From: Eunapius fragilis
Taxonomy: Eukaryota; Porifera; Demospongiae; Spongillida; Spongillidae
Reading direction: 5' to 3'
Assembly (NCBI GenBank): GCA_963681505.1
Contig: OY811972.1
Span: forward strand, 15,420,610 to 15,484,609
Length of the DNA: 64,000 nt
The number at the start of each line of letters is the position of its first letter. Position 1 is the first letter of the stretch. A program made the translations under genes and the position numbers. The notes beneath the pieces are model-generated. The model was not told the DNA's origin and searched no databases. It was given only the letters and a program-made list of their open reading frames with translations. This document shows, one piece after another, positions 22,036 to 32,737 of this stretch.

Positions 22036-23609
22036 CTGCACAAAAGAGCAGGAGCAGGTAACATTATGCACATTGATGATGATGATATCATATGGGGTTG
22101 AGGCAGCAAAAAGGGACCTAGCGCATATTATAAAATTTTGTTATAAAAATGCATCACGTTTTAAATCGCTATAACCTCCCAACGATTAGCGCTATACACT
22201 CCCTATTTTCAACGCTTCATTCTACACCATTTCTCTATGGTAAAATAGATTTTGGGGTCTTGCGTTAGCTTCGTGCCAGTGTTACAACGTCCGATACCCC
22301 TTGGGGTTCAAACCCGCAATATCTTCCTGCAGGAAAATTCAATTCACTTCAAATTTGGTTTATACGTATTACGATTGTACCTTTCAAACTCGTATGCGCA
22401 GAACCAAGCAAGCCGAGCTCGTCTTCATGTCACTATATTGCTTTATCTACAGAATAACAGTACACTACAACACGACAAATTGAACTAGTTGGCATACATA
22501 AGTTGTTGTAGAATGGCTAGCCAGTGTTGCAACGTCCGATACCCCTTGGGGTTCAAACCCGCAATATCTTCCTACAGGAAAATTCAATTCACTCCTAATT
22601 TGGTTTGTACATAGAGGGATCCTGTACCTACTGATTTGTTCTGTTTGTTAATTTTTTCTTTATCCGTTAATGGGATACAACTGTGCAAAGTAATTGCATA
22701 TTTCGCGCCATTTACCTATTACAACTGGCATCGAGGACATGAATATGCAATTACTTCGCCCATCTATACACTACACAACAAGTACGGCATGTTCGCTTCT
22801 TGCAAACGCGTCTGGTTCTGTTCCCCTTCTTGGTTTCTTCAACATAGAGAACAGAAGCTAAAGAGTGCCATCAGCCTGCACAACACGGTACGTAGGCCTA
22901 CAAATACGCACCCCTTTGTAGCTACATGTATTTACCAACATGCAGTACTCTCATTGGCCTACTATAACCCCTTTCTTGTTTAATGTATCTTCATTTGTGA
23001 ACCAATTATATCCATGCAAAATAAAATCCATAAGTCACATGGACACACAACCACACATACACACACACATGCACACACTCACATTCATCCACAACCTCAG
23101 ATCAGAGCAATTGGTGTCATTTAATTCTGTCAGAATGCTCCCACATGCTTAGCTTGCAATTGGTATGCATGTGCTTGATTGTTTGCCCAAAAGGGGTCAG
23201 GCAACAGTGGGTGTGCTGTCCCCCTACCCCGAGTGTGACTGGAACCAAGGTTACCATTTGGTTAACACACACCTTGACGCTAATCAAGGTAAGGTGGTTA
23301 GGTCAGGGTAAACTCCCAAAGGACTGCTTGCCATTGATGTATAAACAACCTGTAGCAACACATGTATATGGTAAGCAATGCAGCTGGCATTTAGCTGTAA
23401 ACTGAGTGATTGCAGCCCACCCTTTATATATACATGTGTGACCTGGAACCATACCAGGTATCAATATTTTGGGGACAGTGGGTATGACTGAAAGTGAGGG
23501 AATTAGTTAAATGGAGGCGAGGTTTTCCCAGACTTTTAGGTTCAGGGTTGAAAGGAAGTGAGGTTTTACCAGGGAATACTCCAGGCTAGAATTAAGGGGA
23601 ATTTAGTGT

Positions 23610-24620
23610 TGCCATGTGCACTTGTACACACACACACACACATACACACACACACACACACACACCATGGGCAGTCAGCCATTCACACATCAATATCAAT
23701 TGCAATTTATTTTATTTCCTAATTGTTGACACACATACTGCCTTTAGCTGTCATCCTATTCATCACATGCTTCTCTTTGTATCTAAATTTGTATTTCTAT
23801 TGGAGCCTTTGCTTTTTCTAAATTGTCTTGTGTATCAATGTGCATGTTTATGCATGCACACATATACACACCACACACAAGCACTATCATACACTTGCAA
23901 CTGCAGTCACATGTTTATAATTTGTGTAAATTTGTGTTTCTTTGCTCTCGCAATTTTATTACCAATTACCAACAGGTCTCTTGTTGTCTTCAGACATATG
24001 CATGCACATGCACACACCCACACACACACACACATCCACACATGCACACACATGCACATGCACACACACATTCCTGTACACACACAGGAGTCATGCTTTA
24101 ATCACAAATATGTGCATATGCACACATAAAAATGGCTTTGGCAGTCATCCATCAAACACACACACACACACATGTACACATGCACACACCCACACATGCA
24201 CATGCACACACATTCATGTACACACACAGGAGTCATGCTTTAATCACAAACATATGCATATGCACACATAAAAATGGCTTTGGCAGTCATCCATCAAACA
24301 CACACAAAATGTACACATGCACACACCCACACATGCACATGCACACACATTCATGTACACACACAGGAGTTCATGCTTCAATCACAAACATGTGCATATG
24401 GACACATAAAAATGGCTTTGACAGCCATCCATCAAACACACACACACACATGTAAACATGCACACACCCACACATGCACATGCACATACATTCATGTACA
24501 CACAGGAGTCATGCTTCAATCACAAACATGTGCATATGCACACATAAAAATGGCTATGGCAGTCATCCATGAAACACACACACACACATGTACATATGCA
24601 CACACATACACACAACTGGC
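23610..24620. repeat. CA-rich ~142 bp tandem repeats
   Basis: From about 24000 a unit of roughly 142 bp (with CATAAAAATGGCTTTGGCAG, TCATCCATCAAACACAC and CAGGAGTCATGCTT blocks) repeats about four times, each with its own (CA)n and ATGCACA-rich stretch. Before it lies simple CA repeat at 23628-23665. The frames it opens are artefacts of the repeat. Confidence 0.8.
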
Positions 24621-25779
24621 CTCTGCTTTGTAAATTCATGTTTGAATTATTATCTAATTTCCTGTTGTCTCTTGCTATGTGCACATTTAGGTGTTAGCCT
24701 GCACTACAAGAATGCACACTTATGCACACAGGCAAGCATGCACAAACACACACACACTCAACACAAACAAACAAATGCACACATTCACATTAAATTTTAC
24801 AACGTAAAGCACACCAACAAAATCAAAGTCACAGCAGCAACCACCCCACACCCACACACCTCAACCCCCCTACTCCGAATGCCGAGACCTTGCACGGGAG
24901 AGCAAGGCTCTAGCATTGGCTCTCACGAGCGAAAGGCTTAGCCTCTGGTACAAGATGGTGGTAGCCTGTGATCTGTTACATCCCATTTGGATGGCTAGAC
25001 GAGCCGCGAGACGCAAGAAGGATTGTTGTGCTTCCGTGCCCCAGCATCCATATGACTCACAGCCAGGGGAACACACACCCATCCAAGCTCAGCACACTTA
25101 GCATCATTGGCATTGTGCTTTCTCTCTCGCCTCAGCAACCAGAGCAGAAGACCCACACTTCACCCCCGCTTCAGTCAAAGTGGTTGGGTTAAGTGGTGAA
25201 GTGATAGTGAGGTCAAAAGCAGCAGGTTTGTCAAGGTGCCAATTGTTAACAAGTATGTATCAAGACCACAACTTCGACCTGACCTCCTAAGCAAGCCCTA
25301 TGACAGGACTCCACAAAAACATCACGAAGGCTGTTGCGACGCAAGACCACATCACCTCTGTGTTTGCACGTCAATGCATGGTGACCAAGTGGGTCCAGCC
25401 TGTGGTTAGGTCAATAGGGATAGCATGAGCCAAAGGAAACATCCATACCCAGCCACCACCACTTTGTCTCCTCTCTGGCCCATAGAGCTCGCTTATTATC
25501 AGTCTCATCACGTCATGCTGCTTCTTAACTTACTGTTATCCCCTCTCCAGGCCTGGCACAGGTGAGAGGTGGCTAATATCTCTTCAGTGATGGAATCAGC
25601 TGCTGGCACTAATTCATTAAAAAGCACGATTGATTCCGACAAATGCAAGTTCACACAAACAAACAAACACACACACATACACAAGTGCAAACCACCCACT
25701 CTTGTTGACACCATTCTACCTGGTACTCCACTTGCACTCACACTTGTAAGGGGAACAGCACACCCACTGTCGCCTGACC
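24621..25779. other. Unique centre of the long-IR element, no gene recognised
   Basis: Mixed sequence after the CA repeats. Short frames on both strands show no transposase or other motif. A region near 24880-25080 is open on the minus strand but has no recognisable family signature. Confidence 0.4.
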
Positions 25780-25900
25780 CCTTTTGGACAAACAATTAAC
25801 TATGCCAAGACACCCCAATTGCAAGCTAAGCATGTGGGAGCATTCTGACAGAATTAAATTACACCAATTGCTCTGATCTGAGGTTGTGTATGAATGTGAG

Positions 25901-25945
<45 letters not shown>

Positions 25946-26430
25946 GTGTGACTTATGGATTTTATTTTGTATGGATATTATTTTGTAGAACCAAATATAA
26001 TTGGTTCACCAATGAAGATAAATTAAATAAGAAAGAGGTTTTAGTAGGCCAATGAGAGTACTACATGTTGGTAAATACATGTAGCTACAAGGGGTGCATG
26101 TTTGATATATATCTGAGATCAGCGTTTCCCGCAGCATACCAAAAACAGGGCGCTCAATTTCCCAGAAAATGTATACTTAATCTCCCGCTCGCATACTGTT
26201 AATAAGTCAAGTGTGTGTGTGTGTGCGCGTGTGCGTGTGTATGTGTGTATGTGTGTGTTCAATTAGTGTATCTACAGTGTAATTAGCAAGCATCGGGAGA
26301 AAGTTGCAACAACCAATTTTAACAACTCGCATGCCACTCGCGTGCAAGTACCACATATATCGTAGAGTACGTGTACAAAGCCCCCTCCGCCCCCACCATT
26401 AAAAATGGCCTGTGTTTGAACAGAGATAAT

Positions 26431-26454
26431 ATAGTAATACTATATTATCTCTGG
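26431..26454. repeat. Short palindromic insert AGAGATAATATA...
   Basis: A perfect palindrome AGAGATAATATAGTA / TACTATATTATCTCT (about 26425-26453) flanked by GTTTGAA on both sides. A shorter version is at 56932-56951. See the finding. Confidence 0.55.
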
Positions 26455-26567
26455 TTTGAATGAGCGTATCGTCGTAATTTCGAGCGCTGCTGCGCGCCGT
26501 TCTTCGAAATCTTGTTAGAGCACAATTCCTTTCCAGAAATGTTGAAACAGGTACACGCTAGCGTTAA

Positions 26568-29118
26568 TCATAGATTGACGGTGGTATTGTGACTGAAGTC
26601 AACTGACTTAAGTCACAAATCTTAGTTACTAGAAATTATATTCAAGTGGTCTGTCAAAACTTAGTTACCATTCATGTGGCTGATTATGTACACTGATAGG
26701 ATGGCTACAAAATCTATGAATGTCATAAGGAAGCATACACAAGCAAAATGCAGAACACTAGTTGGGGTATAACATGGATACAATTTCACTGTACAATGTG
26801 CTTCACTAAACATGTGCTGCCTTGTCTTGATTTTAGTCCACACAAAGAAACAATCTGGTTCTTTGCTGTATCTGAGCAAACTTTGCAATAATTCTTGCAA
26901 GGATTCCTGCATATACTGCATAGCCTGCTAGCATAAGTACCAGTGCACTGTTCCGAATTCTTGTTGTACATCGGAAGAGAACTGAGTGGTAGAATATTGT
27001 GAGGTAAAGCTGCATTTTCAGTTTCAACTCTTGCATGAGTAGCCTGGATGCCAACACTATTTTGCAGTAGCAAGCCTTTGGCAACAGCTTCTGTGAAATC
27101 AGAGTGACTGAGCGTTGTACCTCCTGGGTGGAACTTCTTATACAAAAGGTAAGCATCAGTTTCAACAATGCCAAGAACTGTTGCCACAACACGACTTGCC
27201 CAAGACTGGGTTCGCCAGGCTGTTTCCAATGCTAAGCCTCCTTGACGCATATGATTATTAATGTCTATGATGGATGCTGCATCAAAATAACTTTCTACAA
27301 CTTTCTTCCGTTTGACTGTTTTGTTGTATACTTCTATCTGCCCAACTTCATCCCCATCTTCATCTAGCATCTCTCTCCATCTCCGCTTATTGGAAGGTTT
27401 TCCAGGAAGTGTTGTGGAATGCGTTGATACAAAACACTTTCTCACTTTGTCCCCCCATGCATGTGCCATGATGTTATGGCCTTCCACATTGGATGTAAGT
27501 GTGATGTCATCACCAATCTCTTGGAATTCTACTTCATCAATGTACTGTTTCGGACACATCCGAGTAGCAGTCTTTACCAAGCCTGTAAAATGAAGTCCAT
27601 TTTTCCGACAAGCAACAGCAGTGGCAACACTAGCAAATGCTGAATCTGCACTTACAGCCCTTCCTGACCCATGCCATGGTTTGGTCAGCCTAAGAAGCTG
27701 AGCTGTTCCAACAAGCTTATATTCTGCCATATACTCCATATCTGCCATTACGTCTGCACCTTCTTGTATTTCGAGTTGTAGTATAACCTTCGTGTCAGCA
27801 TCTGCACAATCCTTAAGTTCACAACCTACTCCTTTAGGCTTCCTCTCAATCCGTGTCACATGGGGCATTCCATCTGAGCAGAAGTCTCCATCTTTGCCCC
27901 TCCATGATGACACAGACTCATCTACACACAGCTGCCATCCAGGATACAGCTTTTGTACTCTACGCTGATTGAAACCTTCAATCAGGCGGTAAACAGGTGC
28001 CTACTTGTCATCAACAACCTCATGCACTGGGCAAAATGATAGGTATCGTAGTAGAATTTCAAAACGATCACGCGTCAGACCGTATCGCTCCCCAAAACGA
28101 GGGGCAGGGAAAAGACCATCTTCAGTGGACCACAAATCTCGCCTACCTTCCGAGGTCCTAGTCAGAGAATATAGGGCACCAAATACTGCCAATACTTCTT
28201 CTTCTTTGGCATTTACATCCTTGAGGCAAGTGGTCTGAAGTCCAGATGCTGATGTCTGGTAACATTTGGGACGGAAACGACATCATCCAATAGTCCAATG
28301 GTGTCCTCTGTCTCTCATTCACGTCATTGTTCCACATAATGTGTCCTCCGAATTTAGGCATACACCTCCAGTCTTCAAGGATACCTTCAACGACCTTCCA
28401 TTCAATTCCATGGCAATGCAAGACGTTAGCACTGAGAGTGGTGTCAACCTCTAGATCTGGTTCATGCTGTTGTGCTATACGTGTTAATGCAGGGGAAGCT
28501 GGCTCAACCGCTGAAATGGAAGGCGGAACGTGTGCATCACTGTTACTGTTTGCTTCATTGGTGGCCGTGGCCTGACGTTTCAGGCTGCGCAACGAAAAGG
28601 CTTTCGTCACCTCGACCTCACTAAAATAGACTACGTATTTCACACTTCTTCCATGTCCTTCAGGTTTCTGGACTATCCCATACAGTTCTTTAGTTGTAGA
28701 CAGCCTGCCAAACCTCTGTTTTGCTGGCTTTTTACCCAGGACCTTGCTTGCGCTACACGATACGCGATTTCCAACCGACAATGGCATCTCCGAAACAGAC
28801 GCGGAACACACGATTTAGTTTTTGTGCCTTATTTATATTAATTCTATTGGAAACAGAAACTGTCTTGTGCTGTTGAAAGCACAGTGCAATGCTTTGCATG
28901 CGTCATGAAAGGAAAAAATTGTATATAAATTGCAGAAAGTCCCGCCTGCGTGGTGTGTAATAAGATTCATAGATTTTGTAGCCATCCTATCAGTGTACAT
29001 AATCAGTCACATGAAAGGTAACTAAGTTTTGACAGACCACGTGAATATAATTTCTAGTAACTAAGATTTGTGACTTAAGTCAGTCGACTTAAGTCACAAT
29101 ACCACCGTCAATCTATGA
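26568..29118 (-). mobile_element. Second piggyBac-like transposon (2.55 kb)
   Basis: TTAA on both sides (26564-26567, 29119-29122). Ends start TCATAGATTGACGGTGG and the inverted repeats run for about 165 bp with a few changes, including GACTTAAGTC palindromes. It encodes a transposase on the minus strand. Unrelated in ends to the copy at 14397-17809. Confidence 0.9.
26786..28811 (-). pseudogene. piggyBac-like transposase, few breaks
   Basis: DDE_Tnp_1_7 protein in pieces 28811-28158, 28192-28001 and 27945-26786. N-terminus is followed by 'GIEWKVVEGILEDWRC'; the catalytic aspartates are in 'WQLCVDESVSSWRGKDGDF' (27930-27890), 'RAVSADSAFAS' (27650) and 'IIDINNHMRQGG' (27260). The C-terminus has a Cys-rich ribbon 'CSICRNPCKNYCKVCSD'. 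The frame changes near 28190 and a stop follows the 28001 piece, so about two or three interruptions separate it from an intact gene. It is better preserved than the copy in the hAT. Confidence 0.85.
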
Positions 29119-29409
29119 TTAATGATTACGACGATACGTACATGGTGTACGAGCCTTTTTTTTTTTTGGTGGGGGCGGAGAGGGTGGGGGGGCTTAGTAC
29201 GCGTATTCTACTGTATATTTACAGCAATCCTATAATGATCCACGATCGCGAGTTAAGTTAATTCGTGATCTCCATAACTTTTTTTTGTTACATGTATGCC
29301 ACATTGACACAATTATACGTCAGTGCATTTATATCGTTATCTCAGTAAGTATTCATGAGCGCCCTGTTTGAAAAGCATTCTGCGGGAAACACTGTATCTG
29401 TGCGAGTGC

Positions 29410-30420
29410 GGAGATAGAGCTTCTAGCTCTTCCTGCTCACTTAGGAGACTTGGGCCTACTAAACCCTTCTCATCTCTGCACCACTGAGTATTCTGCTTCC
29501 ATGAAGGTCACACAGCCTCTAGTAGACCATATCATAAAGCAGGATGAAAAATATGGATATGAGATCCTTCAAGATCAACTTCCTGCCAAAGCCGAAGTCC
29601 ACAAATCCGAACGAGAACAGCATTCAAATGCAGCTTCGACCTTAAAGGATATTCTTCCACCTTCTCTTACACATGCCATGGACCTCTCCCAAGAAAAAGG
29701 TGCCTCCACCTGGCTTTCAGTTGTAGCTACCACTTGAAGAATATGGCTTTGTGCTCCATAAGGGAGACTTTCGTGATGCTTTGGCTTTACGTTATGGCTG
29801 GAGTCCTGCAAATGCTCCACTAAATTGTGCTTGTGGCACCCACTTTTTTGAACATGTGCTGTCATGCCCTGAGGGCGGGTATCCATCAATCAGACAATGA
29901 AATCAGAGATTTAACAGCTGCTCTCTTGTCAGAAGTGTGCCACAATGTGCTGACAGAGCCTCATCTACAACCCATGACAGGTGAGGTCATGAGTGGACTC
30001 TCACCGAATATCCAGGATGGTGCACAATTGGATATTGCAGCAGATAGATTTTGGGGGAGTCGGTTCGAACGAGCATTTTTTGATGTAAAGGTTTTTAATC
30101 CTTACGCCCCCTTGAACCAAAAGACTCCTTTATCTGCATGCTACTGTAGCCATGAAAACGAGACCAACGCATCTGTGAAGTTGAAAATGCCTCTTTCACT
30201 CCACTTATTGTCTCTTGCACTGGTGGCCTTGGGCCTCAAGCCACAACAAGCTATAAGCGTCTGGCCTATCTGCTCTCTGCTAAATGGAACCAGGCCTATA
30301 GCCTAACCATCATGTGGTTGAGATGCCGCCTTGCCTATTCATTGCTGCGAAGTTCAGTTATGTGTATTCGAGGGGCACGCTCTCACCTTGGCCGTTATAT
30401 GTCTGCTACATAACCTCCTC
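29410..30420 (+). mobile_element. Fossil C-terminal fragment of a reverse-transcriptase element (same family as 4420-5010)
   Basis: Carries 'LLNPSHLCTTEYSASMKVTQPL', here split as LLNPSHLCTTEYS and ASMKVTQPL, then 'GDFRDALALRYGWSP', 'CACGTHF', 'LDIAADRFWGSRFERAFF' and 'DVKVFNPYAP'. These match the end of the retroelement family also seen at 4420-5010: a Cys-rich finger and a PD-(D/E)XK-like nuclease region. The fragment lacks the polymerase and is broken. Class (LINE-like or other) is unsure. Confidence 0.65.
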
Positions 30421-30605
30421 TTGACCTGGTGTCAAGGGAAGCCCTTCTACATGCACAATAGATTCTCAAATTTTGTTTCCTTTCATTTTAATTTATCTAT
30501 GTGAATTGTTTGTTTAAGAATATGATGTTTCACATTTGCAAAAAAAAAAAAAGAAGCCAAAAAGGAAGGGCCACATTTCAGATTAACACCATGCACTTTA
30601 GCATT
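30421..30605. other. Spacer with poly-A tract
   Basis: Follows the retroelement fragment and includes an A13 run at 30540-30552. The poly-A could mark the 3' end of the retroelement copy or be chance. Nothing else is seen. Confidence 0.3.
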
Positions 30606-30719
30606 AGTCTCATACCCAGACCACAATCGCAGCTGCGGATGGATTACATCACCGCTACACTTCCCATGTAGCGGTGATGTAATCCATCCGCAGCTGCGAT
30701 TGTGGTCTGGGTACGAGAC
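30606..30719. mobile_element. 114 bp perfect hairpin element
   Basis: Arms AGTCTC.TACCCAGACCACAAT ... and their complement, each about 52 bp, around a 7 bp loop TTCCCAT near 30660. Only one base differs between the arms. No target duplication is clear. Probably a foldback MITE. Confidence 0.65.
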
Positions 30720-31370
30720 TACTGTAGCGTTGTGCACGCATAAACGAATTGAAACACAAGCATACGAGCCATAGATGTAGACCTCTCGGGTATAAGTAGG
30801 CCTACGTACCGTGTTGCGCAAGCTGATGGCAGCTGAATCCACGTATTACGAATCTTTAGCTTCTGTTCGCAATGTTGAAGAAGCCAAGAAGGGGAACTGA
30901 ACCAGATGTTTGCAAGAAGCGAAAACGCCGTACTTGTTGTATAGTGTATGGATGGGCGGAGACATAGTTATTTAACAGGAAGTAATTGTATCTCCCGCCA
31001 CATGCCTTACATGGTATCCCCCACAGTCACACAATTGGTGAAGCGCACACCAACTTATAAGACACAGATAGGAAAAAATAAACAAATGGAACAAATCAAT
31101 AGGTACAGGACCCCTCTAAGTATAAACCTAATTAGGAGTGAATTGAATTTTCCTATCGAAAGATATGGCGGGTTTGAACCCTAAGGGGTATCGGACCTTG
31201 CAACATTGGCACGAAGCTAATAAAAGAGCCCAAAATCGATTTTACCCGAGAGAAATGATGTAGTATGAAGTGTTGAAAATAGGAAGTCAGTAGCGCTTAC
31301 AATTTGGGAGATGTAGCGATTTCAAAGTGAATTATTTTTATATGCCATTTTCGCATCACCTGTCCCATAT

Positions 31371-31673
31371 ATCCTAGCTTAGGCTATTGCGCAAGCTGCA
31401 TGGCAATGTGGGGGACTGAGAATTCTTTACAGAGAGCTAATGTATGCTAAAAGCATTGAGGGTGCATTATGATGCATAGTTGCCATGGCAACAAAGTATT
31501 CAAACACTACTCCAATGCTTACATTTTTTTTTTTGCTTGGCAATATACAGATTGGGTGTGAATTTAAGTCTATCAAAACATTAAATTTCCACATCCCATT
31601 CTATCCCTTGATAATAATTTTTGATACTGATTGGCATGACATATCCCTCATTATAAATTTTAATTTAACTCAC
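31371..31673. other. No gene recognised; intron sequence downstream of the FN3 exon
   Basis: AT-rich sequence between the end of the long-IR element and the FN3 exon. It would be intron if the FN3 exon and the Roc/COR exon belong to one gene. Confidence 0.4.
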
Positions 31674-31961
31674 CACCTTCAAGTGTGCTGGCAGTGATTG
31701 GAGTGCTGTACTCCCCATAATCCACTGTCTTGGCCCTCACACGTATAGTGTACTCAGTGTGTGGTCTTAGACCAGTCAGCTCGGTACTGGTAGTATTTCC
31801 AGCAATATCTTGAAGGCATTCACTTTCACCATGTGTAGTGTAGCTGACTTGATAGCCTCTGATGATACCTTTTACATCATACACATCATGTAGTGGCTGC
31901 CAAGACACAGTCATGGATGTAGCTTTGATATTGTCAGCCTTCAGTCCAATTGGAGGAGGAA
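31674..31961 (-). CDS. Fibronectin type III domain exon (288 bp, phase 1-1)
   Basis: Translation starts 'VPPPIGLKADNIKATSMTV', then 'SWQPLHD', 'IIRGYQVSYTT', 'TELTGLRPHTEYTIRVRAKT' and 'YGEYSTP', all the conserved landmarks of an FN3 domain (Trp of strand B, Tyr of strand C, L.P.T.Y.. in strands E-F). Acceptor CACACCAG and donor GGTG|GTGAGT are good. It is a symmetrical phase 1-1 exon, the usual exon type for extracellular FN3 modules. No other FN3 exon is near. It may be an upstream exon of the Roc/COR/Death gene, or a stray exon. Confidence 0.82.
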
Positions 31962-32580
31962 CTGGTGTGGGATAATATGCAAACAAGTACATTTTAAGTA
32001 CTGAATACTAACCCTAACCCTAACCCATTCATGGTTTCATTAACAAAAAAACTCCATAGGGCAAAGATCTTTTGAAACTGTTTAGAGGGGGCAATTAATT
32101 ATGATGCAATAAGGGAACTCTGAGGGCTGTAATTACCAAGGGACAGCAAGTGTAACCCCCCCCCTCCCCCACTACCTGATTGTATCTACTATGAAATTGA
32201 ATAAATGATGTAAACTTTTGATGATATAAACTGTTCCACACTGATATGCCAGAAAACTGGTTTGAGCAGCTGGATACAATTAGAGATAACATATATGGAA
32301 ACAAATCACGTCACCCGTAAATTCCTATACATTCTCCAAGGACAATCCGCAATGTGAGAATCAAGACGCCTCGTGAAAGGAGTTGGGAGGAGGGTTTAAA
32401 TGAAAGTAGCTAACACTTGGTGAGGTTATGAGTATCGCTCGTTTGAACACTTAAACGTCTGCTGTCAGGGGGTTTATACAGTTTGCGCCTGTTTAAAAAA
32501 AAAAACTAGCCATGACGAATTTCACTTCTGTAACTTTTCCTTCTTTAAGATGCACAAATTCACGCACATATGGGAAAGGA
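31962..32580. other. Region between the FN3 exon and gene B, with short telomere-like repeat
   Basis: Contains three CCCTAA units at about 32010-32027 and a poly-C run at 32157-32168. Homology between genes A and B ends at about 32580, so the duplication boundary lies here. No gene is seen; gene B's expected MYND exon is not here. Confidence 0.45.
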
Positions 32581-32737
32581 GGCTCAGGGGAGATAGGGGA
32601 ATAAGCATGGTGAAGAGAAAGCCTTAGAACAGAGTGGAGGGACTGGGAATCAGAAAAAAAAAGCTGGGAATACCACATCTACTGGAGTTTAAAAGGGGGT
32701 AGGGGAGGGGGGGGGGTAGGGTGCAGTATGACATTAC

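Larger units (their letters stand above)
26120..29394. mobile_element. hAT-like non-autonomous element carrying a piggyBac-like insert
   Basis: Ends CAGCGTTTCCCGCAG and (inverted) CAGTGTTTCCCGCAG, followed on both sides by AACAGGGCGCTCA. CAGTGTTTCCC ends are common in hAT elements. Both inner flanks share TATCGTCGTAAT and a CCGCCCCCACCA block in inverted order, so the element is a foldback. An exact 8 bp target duplication is not seen (tctgagat / tatctgtg). Confidence 0.5.
22090..31370. mobile_element. ~9 kb long-inverted-repeat element, unclassified, with nested insertions
   Basis: The left arm (22140-23200) reappears inverted on the right, but in two parts: 25780-26105 matches 22920-23200, and 30790-31350 matches 22140-22910. 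The right arm was thus split by about 4.7 kb of inserted elements (26110-30790). Shared blocks include 'GTCCGATACCCCTTGGGGTTC', written here as GTCCGATACCCCTT plus GGGGTTCAAACCCGC. In the left arm this block is duplicated (22279-22350, 22519-22593). The unique centre (23200-25780) is mainly CA-rich tandem repeats and shows no transposase. Long inverted arms recall Mutator-like or foldback elements; I do not assign a family. No target duplication could be defined, so ends are approximate. Confidence 0.6.

Noticed and set aside
23614-24633. Frames rich in His and Thr over the CA repeats.
   Set aside because: Simple CA repeat and ~142 bp tandem repeat translate this way in several frames.
22090-31370. 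The long inverted arms suggested a Polinton-like element.
   Set aside because: No polymerase, integrase, packaging or capsid-type coding sequence was seen between the arms; only repeats and unrelated insertions.
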